A stretch of 53,349 nucleotides of DNA from Candidatus Iainarchaeum sp. (GCA_026396995.1 JAPLVS010000060.1:1-53349); one strand, 5' to 3'. Counted from the first letter of the stretch, positions 23,507 through 32,871 are shown. Notes: a model not told the origin generated them from the sequence alone. Made by a program: numbers and translations.

Positions 23507-25768
23507 TCAGGCTTTTCCTTCAGCATTCTTGAATTCCTCCAGCCTTTTCGAGAACTCGGTGTAATCGGAAACGTTTTCTTCAGCGAGCTTTTTCATGAAA
23601 GCCGTGCGCCGTTCTATTTTTTTCTGCAGGTCCAGGAGCGGAATGCCGTGCTCCTTGCTTATCCGCTTCAGCAAAAAGCTTCTCCCGGTTATCGGGAAAA
23701 ATTCCGCAATGCTTTTGGTTGCGCCATGCAAATCCTTTATTTCCTCCAATTCCGTGTTTTCAAGCAAATCGTTGTATTCGAGCCTCAGTTCTTTCGCATT
23801 GTATTTTTTCACTTCCGCGATTGTCCTTATCTTTCTTTTTATTTCCTGCTCGCCTATAAAGCCGACATTTAAAATCACATCAACGGATTCGAGCAGCGAG
23901 GGGTAAAGGTTTATCGGGGGAGTGGTGAGCCTTGAGACAACATCATCAACCGACCTTGCGTGCAGTGTGGCCATAGAGCAGTGGCCTGACGCCATTCCCT
24001 GGAACAATACGAATGTTTCCTTTCCCCTTACTTCACCGACAATTAGATAGTCGGGCCTTTGCCTGAAGGATTCCATTATAAGCGTCATCATGTCGACTTC
24101 ACCGAAGCGCTTTCCTGTTGCATCAGGCGGCCCAAATCCCTGCCTTGCCACCTGGGGCAGCCAGTTCTCGTGCTTGATGTTCAGTTCCCTTGTGTCTTCG
24201 ATTGAAACAACCCTGTTCCCGTAGGGGATGAACATTGAAACAGCATTCAATATGGTTGTTTTTCCGCTTGCGGTCGGCCCGGTGATAAGAATGGATTTTC
24301 TGAATTCAATCACTGTCCAAAGGTATGCCGCAATCCTTGCGCTCATTGTGCCGTTCCTGACGAGCAGGCTTGGCGGCAGCGGCTTTTCAGGGAAAAGCCT
24401 GATGGTAAAACTGGGGCCTTTTGTTGAAACGGATTTTGTGAGCACCGCGTTTATCCTTGAACCGTCAGGCAGGACAGAGTCAACGAGCGGCGAGGCGTAG
24501 GAAACATATGTTTTGGAGAGCTGCGCAAGCTTGATTATAAAATCTTCCAGCGTTTCCATGTTCTTGAAAACAATGTTTGTGGCGACATGGCCCTGTTTTT
24601 GGTGCACGACATACACCGGAATGTCGGTGCCGTCGCATTCAATATCTTCTATGAGGGGATCGTGCATCAAAGGCTCTATCCTTTCAAGGCCTAACAGGTC
24701 CCTTGACAGGTAATACATGAGCTTATGCCTTCCCTGGCTTGAAAATGTGTAGCCGCGCTTTGAAATTATGCTTTCGACTTTCTCAAACATTTTTTCGCGG
24801 CTCAATTCCTCTATTGTTATGACTTCGATGAGCTCGTTTTTTATTTTTGTGATTTTATCACGTTCCTCATCGCTCAGGTCCGGTTCTATAATGTAATACA
24901 CTTTTTGGCCCTGCGCCCTAGAAATGATTTTGCCGTAAGCGTATCCCGGAATCAGGGTTATGAGGTCCTTTGTGTCCTGTGTGACTTCGGTTTTTTTGCC
25001 TTCGGCGAAAAGCGTTTCTTTCAGTGAGAGAATGGTTTCAGCGTGCTGGTCTTCTCCGGGTTCAACCTTCCTGAAGTCTTCGGTTGTGGTCTTTTCAGCA
25101 AGGCCTGAACCGGTGGCAAAAATAGGCACCTTAAAGACTTCCTGTATCTTTTCGCCTGTCTGAATTCCTCTGCTGCCGAACATCTTTCTTACAGACTCTG
25201 TCCTTTTTGCCATTGAAGAAATTGTTTTTGCGATTCCGCTGCCGAACCCAGGCGCTTTTCTTGCCTTTTGGCCGGGTTCGGTCTCAAGTTCGCCTATTTC
25301 GCCTTTCTCTGCCTTGCCTTCAACAAACAGAGACCTGACCCTGGTGATTGCTGACTGCCCGCCTTTCACAGGCCCAGGAATGCCTTTGCCGCCGGAAAAA
25401 ACGCCTGCGATTTTTTCCTTTGCCCCGCGGCTCCCGGCAATCACTATAAAGCCGGCTTCAACAGAAAAATCCCCTGCAATCCTGCCGTATAAATTGAATG
25501 CCTTCACGAATTCTTTTACAGATTCCTTTTCGGTTTTTTCCCTTGAACTGAGCTTTTTTCCGGAAATTTCTTCCGCAAGCCAGGCTGCCGCCTCCTTGCT
25601 GACTGCCTCCTTTTTCTGCATTTCCCTCAGAGCCAGCAGCAGGTTTTTCGGCTTGAAGTCTTTTCCCTGGAGGGCATCTTCAAGGAACAAAAGCCCTGAA
25701 AGGCGGCCCTTGAGAGCGGAAAGCATTTCCTGCCTGGCTTCAAGCCTTTCGGCGGTCTCAATTGTCAT
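23507..25768 (-). CDS. Archaeal type IV pilus assembly ATPase (GspE/PilT-like)
   Basis: This 753-residue secretion ATPase has an unusual N-terminal half (about 1-260) rich in Lys, Glu and Ala without a recognised domain. The conserved ATPase core follows: Walker A ITGPTASGKTT at about 493-503, SIEDTREL (Asp box), Walker B-like LIVGEVRG and a His box TLHARSVDD. It powers filament assembly with the two TadC proteins downstream. Its start overlaps the stop of the upstream coiled-coil gene by 4 nt. It differs from the shorter ATPase at 46345-47931, so two assembly motors are encoded in this window. Confidence 0.85.
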   Translation of the reverse strand: MTIETAERLEARQEMLSALKGRLSGLLFLEDALQGKDFKPKNLLLALREMQKKEAVSKEAAAWLAEEISGKKLSSREKTEKESVKEFVKAFNLYGRIAGDFSVEAGFIVIAGSRGAKEKIAGVFSGGKGIPGPVKGGQSAITRVRSLFVEGKAEKGEIGELETEPGQKARKAPGFGSGIAKTISSMAKRTESVRKMFGSRGIQTGEKIQEVFKVPIFATGSGLAEKTTTEDFRKVEPGEDQHAETILSLKETLFAEGKKTEVTQDTKDLITLIPGYAYGKIISRAQGQKVYYIIEPDLSDEERDKITKIKNELIEVITIEELSREKMFEKVESIISKRGYTFSSQGRHKLMYYLSRDLLGLERIEPLMHDPLIEDIECDGTDIPVYVVHQKQGHVATNIVFKNMETLEDFIIKLAQLSKTYVSYASPLVDSVLPDGSRINAVLTKSVSTKGPSFTIRLFPEKPLPPSLLVRNGTMSARIAAYLWTVIEFRKSILITGPTASGKTTILNAVSMFIPYGNRVVSIEDTRELNIKHENWLPQVARQGFGPPDATGKRFGEVDMMTLIMESFRQRPDYLIVGEVRGKETFVLFQGMASGHCSMATLHARSVDDVVSRLTTPPINLYPSLLESVDVILNVGFIGEQEIKRKIRTIAEVKKYNAKELRLEYNDLLENTELEEIKDLHGATKSIAEFFPITGRSFLLKRISKEHGIPLLDLQKKIERRTAFMKKLAEENVSDYTEFSKRLEEFKNAEGKA

Positions 25769-26091
25769 TCAGGCACAGCCTCCGACAGGCTTCCGATGCC
25801 TGAACTTTCAGCCCTCTTTTTATAGGATTCCTTGAGCTCGCCAATTATTTTCCCGAGTTCTATAACATCCCTGTCAAGCCTTTCCTGCATGCTTTCAAGG
25901 ACTTTTTCAAGGCCGAGCGCCTGCTTGCCTGCTTTTTCGTCTTCAATGCCGTCGCCCATTGCGGAATCCACGGCTTTGTCCCGCAGCGCACTCCTGCTTT
26001 TGCAGATTGAGCGCATTTCCTCGAGTTCTTTTATGCATTTTTCAGCCGCCCCTATCGATTCCTTCAGTTTTTCAGACGCATTCAGCTCCAT
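25765..26091 (-). CDS. Short coiled-coil protein of the pilus operon
   Basis: This 108-residue protein is almost entirely charged and helical (for example EKLKESIGAAEKCIKELEEM), predicted coiled coil with no signal peptide or membrane helix. It overlaps the pilin-like gene upstream by 10 nt and the ATPase gene downstream by 4 nt, so it is translated within the operon. It may be a cytosolic adaptor for the ATPase. No family is recognised. Confidence 0.65.
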   Translation of the reverse strand: MELNASEKLKESIGAAEKCIKELEEMRSICKSRSALRDKAVDSAMGDGIEDEKAGKQALGLEKVLESMQERLDRDVIELGKIIGELKESYKKRAESSGIGSLSEAVPE

Positions 26092-26834
26092 ACAGCATCA
26101 CTCGCCCAAACCCTTATGAAATCGGAACCGCTTTCAAGCCTGAAATGCACATTGTAGCTGTGCCCTGTTCCGTAAATGCTTGCCTTTATTTCGCCCCATC
26201 CCTGGTTGTAGCCGCTTTTCGTGAACGCGGTGGCAATGTTTGCGTCCTCGCCAGCATGGCTGTCCATGTAAAAATCGACAAGCGCGTTCAGGTCCGCCGA
26301 GGAATCCTTGAACCTCACTTTTTGGACAAGGTTGCGCGCCTTCATTGCCGTGTTCGAGTCCAGTTTTTTTATTGCAAGGTAAATGTGCTCGTTTTCCAGG
26401 ACCAGGACATTTACATCATTGAGCGTGCTTTCATATGCGTCCACTTCCACGCTCACGCCTAAAAAATAATTGCCCTGGCTTTGCCTGGTCCTCGGGTTCA
26501 TGACCTGTGCGTCGGTTTCCTTTTTCACCGTAATCATTTCCGAAGTGCCGTTCACGTCCATCGAATCCTCGGCCAGGCTTACGCTTATCTTCCTCTGCGA
26601 ATCAGTGCCTTCGGCAGAAACAATCGAAATGGTTTTGTCCATTTCCTTGAGCGTCGATTCAAGGTTTTTTATCTCCCCCAAATCCTGCAGCCTGTTAAGG
26701 TAGGGAACGCCTATCTGCAGGACAATGGAAACAACAACAATGCTTATCAGCATGGAAATGACAGCGCTGATAAGGGGGCTCACGCCGCGGGAGAACGTGG
26801 TGTTCCTGTCAGTCCTTTTCCCCTGTTTTTTCAT
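26082..26834 (-). CDS. Pilin-like protein with class III signal peptide
   Basis: This 250-residue protein begins with a basic stretch ending SRGVSPLISAVISMLISIVV, the typical archaeal class III signal: positive residues, a Gly before the cut, then a hydrophobic helix for filament packing. The rest is an outer domain of mixed strands with no Cys of note. The signal would be cut by the prepilin peptidase (4195-5026). Its start overlaps the upstream gene's stop by 4 nt. It may be a minor pilin or the filament's structural subunit. Confidence 0.7.
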   Translation of the reverse strand: MKKQGKRTDRNTTFSRGVSPLISAVISMLISIVVVSIVLQIGVPYLNRLQDLGEIKNLESTLKEMDKTISIVSAEGTDSQRKISVSLAEDSMDVNGTSEMITVKKETDAQVMNPRTRQSQGNYFLGVSVEVDAYESTLNDVNVLVLENEHIYLAIKKLDSNTAMKARNLVQKVRFKDSSADLNALVDFYMDSHAGEDANIATAFTKSGYNQGWGEIKASIYGTGHSYNVHFRLESGSDFIRVWASDAVWS

Positions 26835-27439
26835 CCGCTCACCACGATTTCGTCCTGCCTGTGGATTTCGGCCCTGTAATCAAAGTCTTTGGTCAGGTCA
26901 AGGGTCTGGCCACAAATAATTAAGGAATAATCATTATTAAGCCATCCTCTGGGAAACGTTGCGGTTTCGCCGTTTGCGATTGTCAGGGGGCCTTTCTTGG
27001 TGTTATAGTATGTGCAGTCCTCGCCCCACCAGTTGCCGATAATATAATGCACCGAAGCGCCCCTTGTATATGATGCAGCAAACACAAACTTGAACGCATA
27101 GCCTTTTTCCATCGAGAACCTGTTGAAATCATCGCCTGTTTCAGAGAGGATGCGGTTAAGGTCGTCCTGGTAAATGCCCGCGGTATAAGACAGCGGCAGC
27201 TCGCTTTTGATGTTTTCCATCAGGAAGTGGCCTTCTGTCCTCTGGTGTGTTTCTGTTCTTGACACAAACGCAACAGCAGAAATTATCATTATGAGAATAA
27301 ATGAAACCAGCAGGTATGCCTGCCCTTTGCCGCCGATTCTCCAGGCAACCTTTTGCCTTGGCCAAGCCGCCCTTTCACAGTTGCCTTTCCTGCCGATTCC
27401 CGGCCAGGTTTTTTTTCCCGCCTTCCAGCCGCCCATCAT
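26831..27439 (-). CDS. Pilin-like or exported membrane-anchored protein
   Basis: This 202-residue protein has a long basic N-terminus (about 1-35, Lys/Arg/Trp-rich), then GGKGQAYLLVSFILIMIISA, which resembles a class III signal with its Gly before a hydrophobic helix. The outer domain has two Cys (GEDC and LIICG). The long basic region before the helix is unusual for a pilin, and a shorter downstream start cannot be excluded. It overlaps both neighbours by 4 nt and so is translationally coupled in the pilus operon. Probable minor pilin. Confidence 0.6.
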   Translation of the reverse strand: MMGGWKAGKKTWPGIGRKGNCERAAWPRQKVAWRIGGKGQAYLLVSFILIMIISAVAFVSRTETHQRTEGHFLMENIKSELPLSYTAGIYQDDLNRILSETGDDFNRFSMEKGYAFKFVFAASYTRGASVHYIIGNWWGEDCTYYNTKKGPLTIANGETATFPRGWLNNDYSLIICGQTLDLTKDFDYRAEIHRQDEIVVSG

Positions 27440-27834
27440 TCCACCTTGAAAACCCAGACAAAAATCTGGATTTTTTTCATTGAATGCGTTGAAATGTTCC
27501 CGTCAAAGAGATAGGAAACAGTCGAATATGCCTTGTCGCTTGGAATTGTGCCCCAGCAATTGCTTGTGCTGTTTGCATCGCACACCCTCAAGGAATAAGG
27601 GAGGTCAAAATACCCGTCGACGTATGCTTTAAGGGAGGCAAGGGAATTGTCGTCATGCACTGCGACCGCAAGGTTCCTGAAGGATTCCTCCTCGCAAAAG
27701 GACAGGACTGCGTTCTCTCCGGCATCCCTCAGGCCGGTGTATTTTTCTTCAGGCACAAAATAGGGCGATGAAATGAGCGCGATTGTGCCGAGAAGCATTG
27801 CTGTCGCCAGCAGGGCCTCATACGTCTTAATCAT
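27436..27834 (-). CDS. Small exported protein of the pilus operon
   Basis: This 132-residue protein has an N-terminal hydrophobic segment (about 6-23, EALLATAMLLGTIALI) and an outer domain with three Cys (SFCEEE, VCDANSTSNCW). No Gly-cleavage class III motif is seen, so it may be anchored by an uncleaved helix. It is followed with a 4-nt overlap by the protein at 26831-27439, and lies 18 nt after the large surface protein gene. Such small anchored proteins accompany archaeal pilin clusters; its role is not known. Confidence 0.6.
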   Translation of the reverse strand: MIKTYEALLATAMLLGTIALISSPYFVPEEKYTGLRDAGENAVLSFCEEESFRNLAVAVHDDNSLASLKAYVDGYFDLPYSLRVCDANSTSNCWGTIPSDKAYSTVSYLFDGNISTHSMKKIQIFVWVFKVE

Positions 27835-27852
27835 CCTTTTCCCCCAAATTTT

Positions 27853-30800
27853 TCACAGCCTTTTCAGCCTCCAGTAAAGGTATGCGCCCAAGCCGGCAAT
27901 TATGATAAGGATGAGCGGCACTGGAATTCCGCCCTGGATTCCGCTAAACGAAACGCTTGAAGCATCATAGCCGGAAGGCAGCGGCACAGGAATCTTAAAC
28001 GAGCCTGCGGCGCCTGCCTCAATCACGGAAATCTCTTCTTTTGTAAAGGCTTTTCTGGGCTTGTATTTTATGGTTTTTTCCTCGCCTGGCTGCAGTTCTG
28101 AAATGAAAAACGACACGACCGGGTCCTCGCTTGCTATTTCAAAAATCGTGTTGGAGGAAAGCAGCGAGGCTTTTTCGCCGACCTGTTTTGGGACAAACTC
28201 GACAATATTGAATTGCTGGGTTGCAGTGCTGCCTGTGTTTTTTACAGACAGCACTATTAGAACCTGTAGTTCGGTTGCATTCCCATCTGCCACTTCAATG
28301 GACAGGATTTCGCGCCTGAACGCAAGGCGGCTCCACAGGTTTTTTGATTCTGCGAGCGCCTGTCCGCTTAAAAACTCGGAAAGCGCTGTTTCAAGCGAGT
28401 CCCTGTCGGCTGCATAATCTATTGCCTGCGAGCTTTTCACTGAAATTTTCGGGCGCGCCAGGTCTATCTCGCTCAGAAGGCCTGAAGCAGAAGCGATTTC
28501 GCTTTGCACTGCCGCAATGTCGCCTTGTTCCAGTGCTTTTTTTGCGTTTTCCAGGTGCTCTCCTGCCTGGGCTGCCTTTGCCTTTATCTCTGCGCTTGGC
28601 TCAACAAGGAAACCGCCCAAAACGCCAAGCGCGGCTTTCAGGGCAGCATCCATCGAACCGATGCTTTCAAGTTTTTCGGTTATGCCGCTGAAAAGCACAA
28701 GGCTTGCGCTTTTTTCAGCGGCATTGTTCAGGTCGTCGAACGCTTTCGCAGTAACCCTGGCTTCGCCTGCCTCCCTGTTTTCAATGTTCCAGTCTATTTC
28801 CGCAACGCCCTGATTCAGGTCCTCTGCCAGGAATTGCGCCAGCATTCCGCATTTTTCGCCGTTGCACTGCGTTATTTCAAGCCTTTCTGCATCGCTTGAA
28901 ACCACCGCCCTTATTTCGGCCAGGGATTCGCTTTTCTGCACCACTGCAAGTTCGCTTATGGCCGGAGGCGTCGAATCTATGAAAAATGAAATTTCCTCGC
29001 TTGAACCCAGGCCAAGGCTGTCGGTTGCGTTTATATCCATCAGGGCATTCCCGTCAGCAAGCCCGAGGGAAAACACGCCTGAAAAAGCGCTGCCTGCCCC
29101 CTGCAGTTCAAAGGCAGAGGAATTGCCGTCAGTGTAATGTATTGTGCCTTTAACGCTGTTGAGCCCGAAGTCAGCGCCAACCAGGATGTTGTGGTCGCCG
29201 CCTGAAAAATATTTTTGGCCGTCCCTGTAAATGTAGCCGTACAATGTCACGGTTATCGAGGGCGCGTTTGCATCGCTGACCTGGCATTCTTCCACGCTCA
29301 AATCTGAAAGGTTGCCTGCATTGTCCAAAGCCTGCACCCTATAACAATACTTCGACCTGCCGCTCACAGCATGCAAAAAATTGGTGTCGTATTCTGTTGC
29401 ATAAAAGTTTGCGGCAGTAATTCCGCTTTCGGCGCCATAAAAAACCTTGTAACGGCTTATCCCGCTGCCCGCATCAGTTGAAGCGCTCCATTTCAGGGTA
29501 TTGTTGCCGTCTGTGTGGTTCAGGTCGGTGATAGACGGCACAGATGGCGCGGTCCTGTCAAGGTACACGGCATGCTGCACTTTCACGTTGTTGTCGTGGT
29601 TGTCGAAAACCTTTGCGTAGATTGTCCTGTTCCCGTCAGCGCTTGTGCAGCCGCTGCCTGAAGAAATTGAAAAGGTCTGCACCGGGAAAGCCGAAAAGGA
29701 ATTCGAATAATTGGAATCGTTGCAGCTCAGCCTGACGCTGTAGACATCGGTGCCGTAAATGTTTATGTCGGGATAATTTGAATTCGTGTACCAAGGCATG
29801 TCGAAATTGATGTCGGTAGGGGCGTTGAAGTCAGGCACAGTCGCGCTTGCGGAATTTGATATTGCGGAAATATTCCCTGCACCGTCAACCGCCCTTATCA
29901 CGTAATAATATGTGATGTCCTCGCTTGCAGTGCTCATCGCGTCAACATAGCTCCTCCTGGAACTGCCTATAGCCGAAGAAACAACAGTGGCGCTTGAAAT
30001 GTTCGAGGCGGTGATTGCCTGCGTGTACCTGTAAAGAGTGAAACCGGACAGGCCGCTGCCGCCTGTGTCTGACGGAGTGCTCCACGAGGCATTCAGGTCA
30101 TTGTCGCCTGACACGATCCGCACATTCAGGTCTGAAACCGCGCTCGGAGCGTTCTCATCTATCACAAAAGACCAGTTGAGGTCGTAATGGTTTCCGGCAT
30201 TGTCGTCGAAATAAACGCTGACAGGGATTGTTGTGCCTGAAAGATTGCTGTCCGGCGCATAGGCCATAAGGTAACCTGTCGAAACCGGGGTTTTTGTGAT
30301 GTTTGCATCAGGGACAGGAACGCTGTTCACCCACAAGAGAATAGAGCTCTGCTTTACGCCTGATTCTGCGTCCAAAAGCCTTACGTTTATGTCCGGGGTG
30401 CGGGTGTTCACATAGTTTTTCGGGCTTTCGCTTGAGTAAGTGGGCGCATTGACGTCAATGCACAATTGCGTGAACGAATTTTTTGTGCTGCTGTTTCCCA
30501 CCCTGTCGACCTGCTTTCCAACCACATAGGCCATGCAGGAAACGCTTTTCCCGAAAGTGCTGACGCTGAAGCTTGCACCGTAAATCCCGTCGTTTGAATC
30601 GATGTCGCTGTGCGCCCCGTCATCGTACAGATTAAGGTCGGCTATCGTGCCGATTGATGCAAAAGTATTGACGTCTTTTTCGCCTGAAACCCTTATTATC
30701 AGCGATTTTGTGCTGTTCAGCATGGAATTGCCGTCGCTTGAATTCGCGTCATGCCAGGCATAACTTATCACCGGCCCGTTGGTGTCAAGGTTTATTGTGT

Positions 30801-31134
30801 CGCTTGCAGTGGCCTGATTTGAATTCACGTCCTGCACCTTCAGGTACACTGTTTTCGTGCCGTCCCCGGAAGTGCAGCCTGCCCCTGTGTTCAGGTTGAA
30901 GGAATAGGTTGTTGCATAATCTGCCCAGCCGTAATAAGTGGAATTATCGCATGAAAAGTTCATCCTGTTGCCGTCTGTGGCTGAAATATACAATATCACC
31001 TGTGCGGAATTAGTGTCAGGCACACCCTTCTGGATATTGAAATCCGCAATCGAAACGCTTGCAAAGGCGCCCTTCAAAACCGCAAGCACCAGGATTGCCG
31101 CTGCAACCCAAAGCCAGTCCTTTTCCATTCCCAT
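27853..31134 (-). CDS. Large membrane-anchored surface protein with fibronectin-III-like domains
   Basis: This 1093-residue protein has an N-terminal signal/membrane helix (about 8-26), Ig-like modules with CDNSTYYGWAD-type and SGxGCTSxDGxxT repeats, and two fibronectin-III-like domains (about 328-430 with GFTLYRY...YYYVIRAVDGAGN; about 531-625 with YKVFYG...YCYRVQALDNAGN). An Ala/Glu-rich helical stretch (about 830-900) and a C-terminal membrane helix (about 1070-1089, LILIIIAGLGAYLYW) with a short basic tail follow. It would sit on the cell surface with a cytosolic tail. It heads the pilus operon and may be the filament's surface anchor or a partner adhesin; function not shown. Confidence 0.75.
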   Translation of the reverse strand: MGMEKDWLWVAAAILVLAVLKGAFASVSIADFNIQKGVPDTNSAQVILYISATDGNRMNFSCDNSTYYGWADYATTYSFNLNTGAGCTSGDGTKTVYLKVQDVNSNQATASDTINLDTNGPVISYAWHDANSSDGNSMLNSTKSLIIRVSGEKDVNTFASIGTIADLNLYDDGAHSDIDSNDGIYGASFSVSTFGKSVSCMAYVVGKQVDRVGNSSTKNSFTQLCIDVNAPTYSSESPKNYVNTRTPDINVRLLDAESGVKQSSILLWVNSVPVPDANITKTPVSTGYLMAYAPDSNLSGTTIPVSVYFDDNAGNHYDLNWSFVIDENAPSAVSDLNVRIVSGDNDLNASWSTPSDTGGSGLSGFTLYRYTQAITASNISSATVVSSAIGSSRRSYVDAMSTASEDITYYYVIRAVDGAGNISAISNSASATVPDFNAPTDINFDMPWYTNSNYPDINIYGTDVYSVRLSCNDSNYSNSFSAFPVQTFSISSGSGCTSADGNRTIYAKVFDNHDNNVKVQHAVYLDRTAPSVPSITDLNHTDGNNTLKWSASTDAGSGISRYKVFYGAESGITAANFYATEYDTNFLHAVSGRSKYCYRVQALDNAGNLSDLSVEECQVSDANAPSITVTLYGYIYRDGQKYFSGGDHNILVGADFGLNSVKGTIHYTDGNSSAFELQGAGSAFSGVFSLGLADGNALMDINATDSLGLGSSEEISFFIDSTPPAISELAVVQKSESLAEIRAVVSSDAERLEITQCNGEKCGMLAQFLAEDLNQGVAEIDWNIENREAGEARVTAKAFDDLNNAAEKSASLVLFSGITEKLESIGSMDAALKAALGVLGGFLVEPSAEIKAKAAQAGEHLENAKKALEQGDIAAVQSEIASASGLLSEIDLARPKISVKSSQAIDYAADRDSLETALSEFLSGQALAESKNLWSRLAFRREILSIEVADGNATELQVLIVLSVKNTGSTATQQFNIVEFVPKQVGEKASLLSSNTIFEIASEDPVVSFFISELQPGEEKTIKYKPRKAFTKEEISVIEAGAAGSFKIPVPLPSGYDASSVSFSGIQGGIPVPLILIIIAGLGAYLYWRLKRL

Positions 31135-31165
31135 CTATATGAGTATTGTTCCCCACTTTAAAAAC

Positions 31166-31180
31166 TTTATTAATATATAG
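31166..31180 (-). promoter_or_regulatory. TATA box for the large surface protein and pilus operon
   Basis: CTATATATTAATAAA on the minus strand lies about 40 nt before the ATG at 31134 and would give a leader of roughly 10-15 nt. Confidence 0.55.
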
Positions 31181-31223
31181 AAAGGGGCGTAAACAGCGTT
31201 CTTCAAGGCGCGCCTGAACCAGC

Positions 31224-31631
31224 CTATTGGCTTGTTCCGGAAGCCTCTTCCGCAACCGCGGTTATCTTCTGCCTGAACCATTCAAGGGAATAAAGGCCTG
31301 TGAATTTTTCGTTGCCGAGGATAAAGCAGGGCACTTCCCCGGCGCTGACGTTGTTCTGCTCCATCTTGCCTGGCTCGGATTCGACGTTCACGATTGTGAT
31401 TTTTGCAATTTTGGAAAGGTTTTCATCCTCGGCAACCTCGCGCAGGGTTTCCTGCAGTTTGGCCGAATCACCGTCAAATGTTTTCAGGAATGCAACTATC
31501 TTTATTTCCCTTTTCCTCTCTGTTTTGTCGCCGGGCAGCAGGCCCTGCAGTGCAGGAAAAACCAAAAAGTAGAATAACAGCAGTGCGATTACTGCCAAAG
31601 TGATTTTCCCGACAGGGGTGAGTTTTACCAT
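31224..31631 (-). CDS. Membrane-anchored thioredoxin-fold-like protein lacking CxxC
   Basis: This 135-residue protein has one membrane helix (about 10-30) and an outer domain with the layout of a thioredoxin: strand IKIVAFLKTFDGD, helix, strand KITIVNVES, and EVPCFILGNEKFTGLY, where a cis-Pro-like VPC would sit. The usual CxxC site is replaced by FDGDSA, and the one Cys in the domain is next to the Pro. It may be a redox-inactive or single-Cys protein helping to fold the Cys-rich surface proteins. The assignment is by layout only. It lies between the pilin gene and the large surface protein gene. Confidence 0.5.
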   Translation of the reverse strand: MVKLTPVGKITLAVIALLLFYFLVFPALQGLLPGDKTERKREIKIVAFLKTFDGDSAKLQETLREVAEDENLSKIAKITIVNVESEPGKMEQNNVSAGEVPCFILGNEKFTGLYSLEWFRQKITAVAEEASGTSQ

Positions 31632-31646
31632 ATAAAACCTTTCTTT

Positions 31647-32087
31647 TCAGCTGCAATCGGTTGTCGTGTCCGAAATGTCCTTGCAGTCCCTTGAAGTGAC
31701 CTTTATTTCGGCCGGGCTTTCCCCGGCATCAAGCCGGACATAAACGTTCCCGTAAGAGCCTTCCTCGAGGTTTACCTGGCAGATATTGATGTCGGAATTG
31801 CCGCTGTTGTATTTCACTGCGACTGTAAACGAATTCAGGTCCACGTAATCCGTGTTTTCCAGCTGTATTGTGGCAACGTTCGTGTCACCCTGGTCGAAAG
31901 CGCAGGAAACAATTGTGAAGCCGGCCTTGTCGCATTTTATCTGCATGTCTGACAGCTCTTTCTGGGAACTTAGCTGGTCGTTGTAATAGCTGTAAATCCA
32001 GCCCATAAACAAGGAGCCTATCCCGATTGCCACAAGCACCAGAAGGATTTCAGCAATTAACGGCGTTACTCCCCTCTGATTTCCCAT
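31647..32087 (-). CDS. Pilin with class III signal peptide
   Basis: This 146-residue protein opens MGNQRGVTPLIAEILLVLV, a class III signal with Gly before the cut and a helix for packing, and continues with an outer domain having four Cys (IKC, VSC, NIC, RDC) before TDCS. It is shorter than the pilin-like protein at 26082-26834 and similar in layout to the major pilin candidate upstream. Likely a structural subunit of the archaeal type IV filament. No Shine-Dalgarno decides the start clearly, but the signal fixes it. Confidence 0.75.
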   Translation of the reverse strand: MGNQRGVTPLIAEILLVLVAIGIGSLFMGWIYSYYNDQLSSQKELSDMQIKCDKAGFTIVSCAFDQGDTNVATIQLENTDYVDLNSFTVAVKYNSGNSDINICQVNLEEGSYGNVYVRLDAGESPAEIKVTSRDCKDISDTTTDCS

Positions 32088-32175
32088 CCTTTTCCACCTT
32101 TTGCTTTAAGCAGATAAAATAGCGTTTAACTGGTTTAAATATCTTTCTGTATTGTGCGGCCTTCGGGCTGCACCA

Positions 32176-32222
32176 GTGATAAAAAAATAAAAATAGAAAG
32201 AAGGGTGAAAACCCTTCTTTTC
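32176..32222 (-). terminator. Strong hairpin and T-tract terminator after the major pilin
   Basis: On the minus strand AAGAAGGGT pairs with ACCCTTCTT around a short TTTC loop and is followed by TTTCTATTTTTATTTTTTT. It lies 16 nt after the major pilin stop, so pilin mRNA probably ends here and is made separately from the rest of the cluster. Confidence 0.8.
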
Positions 32223-32237
32223 TGGAAATTATTCGCT

Positions 32238-32705
32238 TTAACCTGACTGGATGCTTGTGCCAGGCACTTCCAGTTTTATGCCGCACTCTGTCGATTCGAC
32301 GATAACCCTGGTTGGCTTTGTTCCGCCTGTGCCTGCTCCGCCCTGCGTCCAAGCGACTGCCTGGCCGCCCCCGGTAATGTTAAGGCTTACCGAGTTAACG
32401 TCGGAATTTCCGTCAGAGTAGTATGAATATACCTTGAAAGTGTTCAGATCCCTGCCGCTGCCGTTTTTCACCAGCACTTTTGTGGCCTTGAGTGCGCTGT
32501 ACCATGTCGGCTTGATGTCTGTCAGGTCTGCTGTCAGGCTCACATCGGCACAACCGGTCATCTTCTGCTGGGTTTTAGTGCTTTCTGTCTGCACGTTTCC
32601 CTGGAAACTTGTCACCCACTGCCAGATTATGACTCCGACAGCCATGCAGACTAATAAAAGCAAAACTGTTGCGATTAACGGACTAACACCTTTTTGGTTT
32701 TTCAT
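32238..32705 (-). CDS. Major type IV pilin candidate
   Basis: This 155-residue protein starts at ATG 32705, chosen because GGTGAT lies about 8 nt upstream and because the class III signal then begins MKNQKGVSPLIATVLLLLV. The outer domain has two Cys and Gly-rich loops (TGGGQAVAWTQGGAGTGG). Own TATA-like CATTATAAAG upstream, own Shine-Dalgarno and its own strong terminator suggest a strongly and separately expressed gene, which fits a major filament subunit; this is an inference from regulation, not direct evidence. Processing would be by the A24 prepilin peptidase. Confidence 0.75.
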   Translation of the reverse strand: MKNQKGVSPLIATVLLLLVCMAVGVIIWQWVTSFQGNVQTESTKTQQKMTGCADVSLTADLTDIKPTWYSALKATKVLVKNGSGRDLNTFKVYSYYSDGNSDVNSVSLNITGGGQAVAWTQGGAGTGGTKPTRVIVESTECGIKLEVPGTSIQSG

Positions 32706-32732
32706 AGAGCATATCACCTTTGGATTTAACAC

Positions 32733-32871
32733 ATAAATTATGGCTTAAGTTCTTTATAATGCTTTCTTTTATGTTCTCCGTGCCATAAAACGCGGATTTT
32801 CCAGGTTTTCCGGCAATTTTGCGCCTCCCCCTGCGGAATGTTTTTATTGAAATAATGCGTTATTGAATTGA
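32733..32871. promoter_or_regulatory. Divergent promoter region between major pilin and LamG protein genes
   Basis: Leftward, GCATTATAAAGAAC near 32752-32765 is the probable pilin TATA box. Rightward, GTTTTTATTGAAATAAT near 32840-32856 lies about 25 nt before ATG 32872. Confidence 0.5.
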
